This document shows positions 1 through 5,562 of a stretch of DNA of 9,253 nt, piece by piece. Each line of letters starts with the position of its first letter. Within the stretch, counting starts at the first letter, position 1. The position numbers were made by a program, and so were the translations under genes. Location: the NCBI GenBank assembly GCA_003235605.1, contig QJVU01000653.1, forward strand, positions 1-9,253. Direction: 5' to 3'. The DNA is from Planctomycetota bacterium. GTDB lineage: Bacteria > Planctomycetota > UBA1135 > UBA2386. The notes below the pieces were generated by a model. The model saw only the letters and a list, made by a program, of their open reading frames with translations, did no database searches and had not been told where the DNA came from.

Positions 1-1
1 G

Positions 2-1291
2 CACCGCACGGCGGCATGGGTCCTGGACGAACGGGGCGCCGCGCCCCTCGAAGTCGGTCTGCACCTCTCCCAGGCCATGGAACACGCAGCCGCCGTGGAA
101 CCCCTGTTGGCGGGGCTCGCCCAACTGGTGGCCAGCGGCTCCCGCAGCCAGAGCCGGCGCGTCGCGGAGCGGCTGGACGTGCACCTGAACGAGCTACCCC
201 GCACCGATACCAACTTGGACCGCCGACTCCGCTACCTGATGCTGCGGGGCAGAGCGGAGCAGTCGGACGGGGACGAGCCCAACGCCTACAACACGTTTCG
301 CCGAGCAGCGTGCCTGGCGCGGGCGCGCGGCGCTCAGACCAGCCAGGCGGAAGCCCTCATCGAGGTCGGGGCTCTGGCCCTGGCATGGGGCCGCCTCGAT
401 GAGGCGCTGCGTCGCCTGAGCCGGGCGGAGACCCTGCTCCAGGGCAACGACGACGCCCATGGGCTGGCGCGGTGCCTCAGCCTGCGTGGCCGCGCCCTGG
501 GTTACCTGGGCCAGTCGGAGCCCGCCCTGGTCCTGGTGCGCCAGGCGCTGGGCACCCTGCCTGCGACGGAGCAGGAACCCCTGGGACACCTGCACGTGGA
601 TCTGGCACGCCTGGAGGCTCTTCGCAACTACCCGAGCGCGGCACTGGACAGCTTGGGGCATGCGGAGGCCCTGTTCACCGCCTGTGGCTCGTCCCAGGGC
701 CAGCTGCGGGTCACGCTCCACCGCGGCCACCTGCACGCGGTGCTGGGGAACCGGGAGCCTGCCACACGCCTGCTCCAGGCCGCCGCCCAGCGGGGGCGGG
801 AGCTTTCCGATCTTCGCGCGCAGGGCAAGGCAATGCTGTTCCTGGGGGAGCAGGCCCTCTTGTGGGGAGATCGCCAGCGGGCCACTTCGTTGCTCTTCGA
901 TGCCGTGACCCTGGCCAGGCGGCCGGGAGACCACGTCACCCGGGTGCTGGCCAGCCTCTACCTGGGGCAGCTCGGGGTGGAGACGGGGCCCCTGGAGGAA
1001 GAGGTCTCCAAGCTCGGCCTGCCGGCCCTCCAGGTCCTGCTGCTCCTCAACCAAGCTACCGCGCGGCGCGAAGCAGGGGATGAGACCGGCTGCCGCAAGC
1101 TGCTGGCCAGGGCAGTGCGCGCCCAGCGCAGCGTCACCCTGCCCTTCCACCTCTACCACCGCCTGCTCCGGACCCTCGGCAACACGCAGCGCGCCCGCCG
1201 GGTGGTGGAGGAAGTGGCGGCCCGATTGTCGGGGTCCCAGCGGCGCAGGTTCCTGGGCCTGATGCGCCGGGCCCGGGTTGGAAGAGGCTAG
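2..1291 (+). CDS. TPR-repeat protein, C-terminal part (5' end outside window)
   Basis: The frame is open from the left edge, giving 429 residues. The first ATG, at 77, is probably internal, because the 25 codons before it read as continuous protein (HRTAAWVLDERGAAPLEVGL...). That segment resembles the junction between an ATPase/winged-helix region and a TPR domain in large signalling ATPases of the MalT/PknK type. The rest is almost entirely helical and Ala/Leu/Arg-rich. At least five TPR-like units of roughly 34-40 residues are visible, for example ALAWGRLDEALRRLSRAETL, ALGYLGQSEPALVLVRQAL and AVLGNREPATRLLQAA. The C-terminus is basic. TPRs serve as protein-binding scaffolds. That the missing part carries an ATPase or Ser/Thr kinase domain is inference only. 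The stop overlaps the stop of the convergent kinase gene. Confidence is high for a TPR protein and low for the overall architecture. Confidence 0.8.
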   Translation, partial: HRTAAWVLDERGAAPLEVGLHLSQAMEHAAAVEPLLAGLAQLVASGSRSQSRRVAERLDVHLNELPRTDTNLDRRLRYLMLRGRAEQSDGDEPNAYNTFRRAACLARARGAQTSQAEALIEVGALALAWGRLDEALRRLSRAETLLQGNDDAHGLARCLSLRGRALGYLGQSEPALVLVRQALGTLPATEQEPLGHLHVDLARLEALRNYPSAALDSLGHAEALFTACGSSQGQLRVTLHRGHLHAVLGNREPATRLLQAAAQRGRELSDLRAQGKAMLFLGEQALLWGDRQRATSLLFDAVTLARRPGDHVTRVLASLYLGQLGVETGPLEEEVSKLGLPALQVLLLLNQATARREAGDETGCRKLLARAVRAQRSVTLPFHLYHRLLRTLGNTQRARRVVEEVAARLSGSQRRRFLGLMRRARVGRG

Positions 1292-2106
1292 GCAATGCCG
1301 TGGCGGGCCAGCTCCTGGCGCAGCAACGGGATGAGCTCGCGCATCCGCAGACGCCGCTCCTCCAGGGACAGGCCCATCCCCTTGAGGAACCGCAGATGGT
1401 CCTGGTTCGAGGGATCGATGGGGAGCTCCTGTGCATGGCGCCGTAGGTAGCGGGCCATGCGCAACAGCATCCGGTCCTGTTCTCCTTGGCTGAGCTCGTC
1501 TCGCAGTTCCGCACGATCCAGGTCCAGGAGGCAGATCTCAGGACGCTGGCCGGGCTCGGGGAGACGCGCCAGCAGGTTGTCGGGGTGCAGATCCGGGTGC
1601 CAGAGCCCGGCGCCGAATGCAAGGCGCACCACCCGCCCGGCCTCCTCGATCGCGGCGCGGCGATGCCCCGGGTGCTCTGCCAAGAACGCCGGCAGTGGCA
1701 TCGCCTCGGGGAGCAACTCGGTGAGAAGGCGCAGGCGGTAGAACAGCCCCTGTTTCCGCGCCAAGGCGGCGAGCGGCGTCACGACCGGGACGCCCCGCTG
1801 GCGGAGGCCGAGCAGCAACCGTAGCTCCCGCTGGGGGCGCTCCGGGTCCAGGTAGCTCTTGCGCAACAGGAAGCCGAGTCCGCCACCGCGGTGGTAATCG
1901 CGAGCCACAGCCTGGATGCCGTGCTTCAGGTTCAGGACCGAGACACCGCCACGGCCCTTGGCCCCCGGCAGCGGCGCACCGGTGGTCCAAAACAAGGCGG
2001 GCGGCACGTCACGAAGGTCCGAGCGCACCAGGGATTTCTCGCCGGGAAACTGCACCGGCCGGTAGTGCGGCTCGTCTGGGGGCACGCACAGATGATACCC
2101 TCCCAC
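1288..2106 (-). CDS. Kdo/LPS-core kinase-like protein (KdkA/WaaP family)
   Basis: A 272-residue protein with the compact kinase fold of the lipopolysaccharide kinase family (KdkA, WaaP/InaA), which phosphorylates Kdo or heptose of the LPS inner core at the cytoplasmic face of the inner membrane. Visible motifs are a Gly-rich GRGG (residues 51-54), the KdkA-type RDYHRGG (69-75), the catalytic loop HPDLHPDN (170-177, with D172 and N177), and the metal-binding LLDLD (193-197, D195) in place of DFG. Length fits the family (about 240-280). A KdkA-like Kdo kinase is the best guess over WaaP because of the RGG segment. The annotated start is GTG at 2106. A GTG at 2085 lies 12 bases after a GGGAGGG (2098-2104) and is an alternative start giving 265 residues. 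The gene is divergent from the glycosyltransferase, which agrees with a shared role in LPS core. Sugar specificity is not readable from the sequence. Confidence 0.85.
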   Translation of the reverse strand: MGGYHLCVPPDEPHYRPVQFPGEKSLVRSDLRDVPPALFWTTGAPLPGAKGRGGVSVLNLKHGIQAVARDYHRGGGLGFLLRKSYLDPERPQRELRLLLGLRQRGVPVVTPLAALARKQGLFYRLRLLTELLPEAMPLPAFLAEHPGHRRAAIEEAGRVVRLAFGAGLWHPDLHPDNLLARLPEPGQRPEICLLDLDRAELRDELSQGEQDRMLLRMARYLRRHAQELPIDPSNQDHLRFLKGMGLSLEERRLRMRELIPLLRQELARHGIA

Positions 2107-2117
2107 CCCAACGAGCC

Positions 2118-3143
2118 ATGGCTGCTGCGCTCCGAGACCAGGCCCGGGTGTTGATCATCCGGATGTCCGCACTGGGCGACATCATCTTCGCCCTGGAGAC
2201 CCTGGCTTCCCTCAAGGCCGAGCGCCCCGACGTCACCGTGGACTTCCTGGTCGAGGATCGTTTCGCGAGCCTGCTGGAAGGCCATCCCCAGCTGGGGGAG
2301 GTGCTGGTGTTTCCGCGCCGGACCAAGTGGGCGATCCCCGCCCAGCTGTGGCGGCTGCGACGCCACAGGTACGACGCAGTCTTGGACCTGCACGGCAACC
2401 TGAAGAGCAGTCTGCAGGTGCTGTGCAGCCGCGCACGCTGGAAGCTGGGTTTTCCCAGCCCGGTTGCTCGCGAGGGCTCCCAGCACTGCTACCACCGCCA
2501 GGTGCCCCTGCCGGAACCCCTGCCCCACCGTGCGGAGCGGGGGCTGTTCCTGCTCCGGGAGCTGGGGCTCCGGGGAGAGCCACGGCCGCCGCTTGTTCCG
2601 GTGCAGACCGACATCCCCGACTGCTGGGCCGGTCGTGAAGGGACACGGGTGGTGCTGCACCCGGGCACCAGCGCCTTCGCAGCGTTCAAGCGCTGGCCGC
2701 TCGACCGGTTCGTGCGCCTGGCGGCATGCCTCGCGGCGGAGGGCTGTGCAGTGGGCGTGAGCCACGGAAGCGACGAGGGGTGGATGGTCGACAAGATCCG
2801 CAGCACGGTCCCACAGGCTTTCTCCGTGGGTGCGAACCTGCACCTGCAGGGCTTGGCCGCCGTGCTCCGGGGCGCCGACGTCGTGGTCGCTGCTGACACC
2901 GGGCCGCTGCACATCGCCACCGCCGTGGGGACCCGGGTCGTGGCTCTGTTCGGACCCAAGGAGGTCCGCTGGTTCGGTCCCCGGGGGCAGGGTCATGCCG
3001 TCCTCCACCACGACGTGCCCTGCCGGCCGTGCCGCCGTCGCCGCTGCGCCTCCGCCCAGTGCGTCCTGGGCCTGGCGGTGGAAACGGTGGCCGACGCCGT
3101 TCGCGAGACAGTGGGAGCCAGGGCCGGGGTTCCCACGCGATGA
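2118..3143 (+). CDS. Glycosyltransferase family 9, LPS heptosyltransferase-like
   Basis: A 341-residue GT-B-fold enzyme of family GT9 (WaaC/WaaF/WaaQ type), which transfers heptose from an ADP-activated donor to the growing LPS core on the cytoplasmic side of the membrane. The N-terminal Rossmann start is RVLIIRMSALGDII (10-23), with the conserved S-A-L-G-D. The C-terminal donor-binding half shows HPGTS (181-185), KRWP (191-194) and the GT9 signature ADTGPLHIATAVGT (259-272), then LFGP. A Cys-rich tail (C302, C305, C310, C315) is common in GT9 proteins, though the four-Arg run between its second and third Cys is striking. The ATG at 2118 lacks a Shine-Dalgarno; GTG at 2148 or ATG at 2163 would place the Rossmann strand nearer the N-terminus, as is usual in the family. 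The stop overlaps the next start (ATGA). WaaC, WaaF and WaaQ roles cannot be separated here. Confidence 0.9.
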   Translation: MAAALRDQARVLIIRMSALGDIIFALETLASLKAERPDVTVDFLVEDRFASLLEGHPQLGEVLVFPRRTKWAIPAQLWRLRRHRYDAVLDLHGNLKSSLQVLCSRARWKLGFPSPVAREGSQHCYHRQVPLPEPLPHRAERGLFLLRELGLRGEPRPPLVPVQTDIPDCWAGREGTRVVLHPGTSAFAAFKRWPLDRFVRLAACLAAEGCAVGVSHGSDEGWMVDKIRSTVPQAFSVGANLHLQGLAAVLRGADVVVAADTGPLHIATAVGTRVVALFGPKEVRWFGPRGQGHAVLHHDVPCRPCRRRRCASAQCVLGLAVETVADAVRETVGARAGVPTR

Positions 3144-3595
3144 GCACCATCCCGGTTACGGTGATCCGCCACCCCCGGGAACGCATCAGCAAGTGTTCTC
3201 TGCGTCACCTTCACGACCGGCCGGAGTTCACCTTCCACAAGGCAACCAGGGGGTTCCGCTTCGATGCCACGGGCTACCTGCTGCTGACGCTGGACGGTCC
3301 GCCGCTCACTCTCGCGGACCAGGGACACCCGCTGCTGGTCCTGGACAGCACCTGGCGCTGGCTGCCCGAGCTGGAGAGGTGCTTGGATGGCGAGCCGATC
3401 CGGCGCTCCCTGCCACCCGTGGAAACGGCCTACCCTCGGGTCAGCCGCATCTACGAGAATCCTGCCGGTGGGCTTGCCTCTGTGGAAGCCGTCTACCTCG
3501 CCAAGCGGATCCTCGGGGAGGACGACGCCACGCTACTGGACGGCTACCACTGGAAGGACGAGTTCCTGAGGGAGTCAGGCTCCACTTCCGCATGA
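3140..3595 (+). CDS. Bacterial Tsr3-like protein (putative RNA aminocarboxypropyl transferase)
   Basis: A 151-residue protein whose ATG overlaps the glycosyltransferase stop (ATGA), implying coupled translation. Its motif order matches Tsr3, the SPOUT-like enzyme that moves the 3-amino-3-carboxypropyl group of SAM onto a small-subunit rRNA uridine in archaea and eukaryotes. The matches are an N-terminal RHPRERISKCS (10-20), like the H...KC segment of Tsr3; LLVLDSTWRWLPEL (65-78), corresponding to the D-C-S-W strand; RRSLPPVETAYPRVS (88-102), matching R-x-LP-x-LxAANPVNYG; then NPAGGLASVEAVYLAKRILG (107-126), matching the LS-x-EA-x-AAALYI-G helix; and YHWKDEFL (136-143), matching the C-terminal FxWGxxFLxLN. 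The archaeal NPVNYG is changed to YPRVSRI. The family call comes from motif comparison by eye, with no profile search. Substrate is unknown; rRNA, tRNA or another acceptor are possible. A longer in-frame ATG at 3029 lies wholly within the previous gene and is unlikely. Confidence 0.72.
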   Translation: MSTIPVTVIRHPRERISKCSLRHLHDRPEFTFHKATRGFRFDATGYLLLTLDGPPLTLADQGHPLLVLDSTWRWLPELERCLDGEPIRRSLPPVETAYPRVSRIYENPAGGLASVEAVYLAKRILGEDDATLLDGYHWKDEFLRESGSTSA

Positions 3596-3632
3596 GTCGT
3601 TGCCGGCGTCGTGCCGGGGCCTGTCTCCGTAC

Positions 3633-5471
3633 CTACGGGTTGTTGGCCACGTAGGTGGCCACGGCGGCATGGTCCACGGTGACATCGCTGATGCGGGTGT
3701 TCGTGAGCGTGCCCTGGTCCCAGACGAACAGCGACCTGTTGGCGGCACCCCCGACGTTGCGGAAGAACAGCACCCGGTCGCCAGTGAGGGCCACGGCGAA
3801 CGCGTCGTTGTCGGCGTCGGCGCTGATGCCGATCAGGGTGTCCGAGGACTCATCCCACAACTCGAGGTCCTCCTGGGCGCTCACCGTGCGGCTGACCACG
3901 AAGTCGCCACCGCTGGTCTCACCACCGAAGCTGTAGGTTGCACCGCCCACGGTGGCATTGCTGAGCGCCGTGGCGTCGTAGCGGAACACGCCGGTGGAGT
4001 GGCTGTAGGCAACATTGCCGCCGGCGAGCGCCTTCTCGAACGTGTAGTTCCCGCCACCGGTGGCAGCTATGGTCCGCAGGGTCGCAGCGCTGTCATCCCA
4101 CATGTAGAGGCCGTTGCCACCACCGTTCTCCCGAAGGAACACGACGTCCCCGAGGCTGTTCGTTGCCTGGAACACCTCGTTGGCTCCATCCGTGGACATG
4201 GCAGCACCGCTGGCGCCGGCCACGTCGTAGAGATAGGGGTCGTCCTGGCTACCGCCAACGCGGCGGGTGTAGACGATCTTGTTGTTGACGGTCACGGCCC
4301 GGTAGGTCTCGTTGTCGGCGGTGTTCGCGACCGTCGCGGTTGTCAGCGTGCTCGGATTCCAGACGTAGATGTTCGTGTTGCTTCCCGCATCGTGAGTGAA
4401 GATCACCCGGCTGTCATTCGTGAACCCGTTGTAGAGCTTGGTCTGATCCTGGATGGTGGATCCCAGGTCGGCCCCGACCTCGACGACGCCGACGCCATTC
4501 TGGTAGTAGAAGATGTCGGTCTCACCGTTGCCTCCGACCCGGCTGAACACTGCTGCCCCATTTGGCAGCACGGCCAGCAGGGTCTCGTTGGCGGCGTTGG
4601 TGGAGACTGCGGTCGAGGAGTCGGTGTCGATGTTGTACTGATAGATGTCCGCCTGTCCGTTCGCGCCTCGCTCGTAGTAGACCTGGTCGCTGCTGGTTAC
4701 GAGCGCGTTGCGGTCGTGCTCGTTTGGCACCGCCGAGATCTCCCTGGTGAAGCCGGAGATCGCGCTGAAGATGTAGAGGTCTTTGTCACCCGCGGTGCCG
4801 CTGGTGAAGATCACGTGATCCTTGGAGGTCTTCGCCACGTACTCCTCATCGGTCTGCTGGCCGGGGTCGGTTCCCAGCTGCCGCGTGGTCCTGGTGTTGG
4901 GATCGAAGACATAGAGGTCCTTTTGAGAGCTCACGGTCCGCTCGTAGACCAGCCCGCCGCGCGGCAGTCCTGCCTTGAAGGTGTCGATCAGGCCCTGAGC
5001 GATCGCGACCTCCAGGAAGCTCGCCGTGTACCCGGAGATCGGGTCTATTGTCGTGAGGCTGCCGGCGGAGCCGTCGTCGAGAAGGACGAGGTTCGTGCCG
5101 GCCTGGAGGACCACCAGCGTTGCCTGGGTGACCCTCACCGTGAACTTGACCTGCACCGACTTGGCAGCCTCATCGGTGGCGGTGACCGTCACCTCATGGG
5201 TCCCGAGGGTGGCGAACATGTTGCTGTAGACCGAGCCAGCAAAACTGCCCCCGCCCGACAGCACGCTGTAGGTGATCGTGCTGCCCTCCGGATCGGTCAC
5301 GTAATTGCTCAGGTCCAGGAGGAACATCGTACCCCCGGCCGTGGTTTGCGCAGGAATCGTGCTGGCGTAGGGCCTGCCATTGCCGACGCCGCTGTCGCAG
5401 GCAGGGAGGCCGATGATGGCCGCCGTCGCCAATGCAAGAACGATGCTCCGGGGGAGGGTGGATGCCGTCAT
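3633..5471 (-). CDS. Lipoprotein with Ig/cadherin-like domain and ten propeller-like repeats
   Basis: A 612-residue secreted lipoprotein of unknown function. The start at 5471 is chosen because a clean signal peptide follows (R8, hydrophobic 9-22, lipobox LPAC with C25) and GAGGAG sits 7 bases upstream; an in-frame start at 5633 would add 54 basic, unlikely residues and overlap lon. Residues about 35-115 look like a cadherin/bacterial Ig-type beta domain (VTDPEGSTITYSV ... GTHEVTVTATDEA). From about 175 onward there are ten similar units of roughly 45 residues, each with a V/IxxR, D-L/I-Y-x-W/F/Y-D/N core (DLYVFDPNTRTTRQL, NIYVWNPSTLTTATV, SLFVWDQGTLTNTRI), typical of TolB/WD-like propeller blades. 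No catalytic residues stand out, so a binding or structural role is inferred. Asp follows the lipidated Cys. The protein is richer in Thr, Asn and Gly than its neighbours, as expected for an exported beta protein. Confidence 0.88.
   Translation of the reverse strand: MTASTLPRSIVLALATAAIIGLPACDSGVGNGRPYASTIPAQTTAGGTMFLLDLSNYVTDPEGSTITYSVLSGGGSFAGSVYSNMFATLGTHEVTVTATDEAAKSVQVKFTVRVTQATLVVLQAGTNLVLLDDGSAGSLTTIDPISGYTASFLEVAIAQGLIDTFKAGLPRGGLVYERTVSSQKDLYVFDPNTRTTRQLGTDPGQQTDEEYVAKTSKDHVIFTSGTAGDKDLYIFSAISGFTREISAVPNEHDRNALVTSSDQVYYERGANGQADIYQYNIDTDSSTAVSTNAANETLLAVLPNGAAVFSRVGGNGETDIFYYQNGVGVVEVGADLGSTIQDQTKLYNGFTNDSRVIFTHDAGSNTNIYVWNPSTLTTATVANTADNETYRAVTVNNKIVYTRRVGGSQDDPYLYDVAGASGAAMSTDGANEVFQATNSLGDVVFLRENGGGNGLYMWDDSAATLRTIAATGGGNYTFEKALAGGNVAYSHSTGVFRYDATALSNATVGGATYSFGGETSGGDFVVSRTVSAQEDLELWDESSDTLIGISADADNDAFAVALTGDRVLFFRNVGGAANRSLFVWDQGTLTNTRISDVTVDHAAVATYVANNP
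3687..4949 (-). repeat. Ten tandem propeller-like protein repeats
   Basis: Within the lipoprotein, residues about 175-595 contain ten units beginning near residues 175, 221, 265, 308, 357, 400, 444, 488, 525 and 568. Each pairs a hydrophobic strand ending in Arg, His or Ser with a following D/N-[LI]-[YF]-x-[WFY] strand and a Thr/Ser-rich third strand. The eighth unit (GVFRYDATALSNATV) is shortest and most diverged. The repeats are degenerate at the DNA level, so this is an old protein repeat and not a recent duplication. Confidence 0.75.
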
Positions 5472-5478
5472 GGTGCTG

Positions 5479-5484
5479 CTCCTC
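5479..5484 (-). promoter_or_regulatory. Ribosome binding site of the lipoprotein gene
   Basis: GAGGAG on the - strand, followed by seven bases (CAGCACC) and the ATG at 5471. This is the clearest Shine-Dalgarno in the window, and together with the signal peptide it decides the start codon. Confidence 0.75.
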
Positions 5485-5510
5485 GATGCAGTGTGTGGGT
5501 TCTCATCGAG
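5482..5510 (-). promoter_or_regulatory. Inverted repeat overlapping the lipoprotein RBS
   Basis: On the - strand CTCGATG (5504-5510) is followed, after 15 bases, by its perfect complement CATCGAG (5482-5488). The last three bases of the second arm are the first three of the Shine-Dalgarno GAGGAG. In mRNA this would form a 7-bp stem that partly hides the ribosome binding site. It could regulate translation, serve as a palindromic operator in DNA, or be chance. Confidence 0.3.
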
Positions 5511-5562
5511 AGCCGCGAACCGAGAGTTGAGGACGGCCGGCAACCCGCCGTGGCAACGAGCG

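Noticed and set aside
194..1159. A 321-codon - strand frame opposite the TPR gene
   Set aside because: Gln/Gly/Leu-rich shadow; the TPR pattern on the + strand is the real signal.
1932..3011. A 359-codon open frame on the - strand opposite the glycosyltransferase
   Set aside because: It is rich in Gln/Pro/His without motifs and overlaps both the GT9 gene and the kinase gene, which have clear family signatures.
3603..3617. Hairpin CCGGC-GTCGT-GCCGG between the convergent Tsr3-like and lipoprotein genes, as a terminator
   Set aside because: The stem is only 5 bp and no T-run follows on either strand; such short GC palindromes are common at this base composition. Location is right, but the evidence is too weak.
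5511..5562. Sigma-70-like promoter (TTGCCA box) or lon terminator in the lon-lipoprotein gap
   Set aside because: No -10-like AT-rich box at proper spacing, and the ACGGC/GCCGT pair is short with no T-tract.
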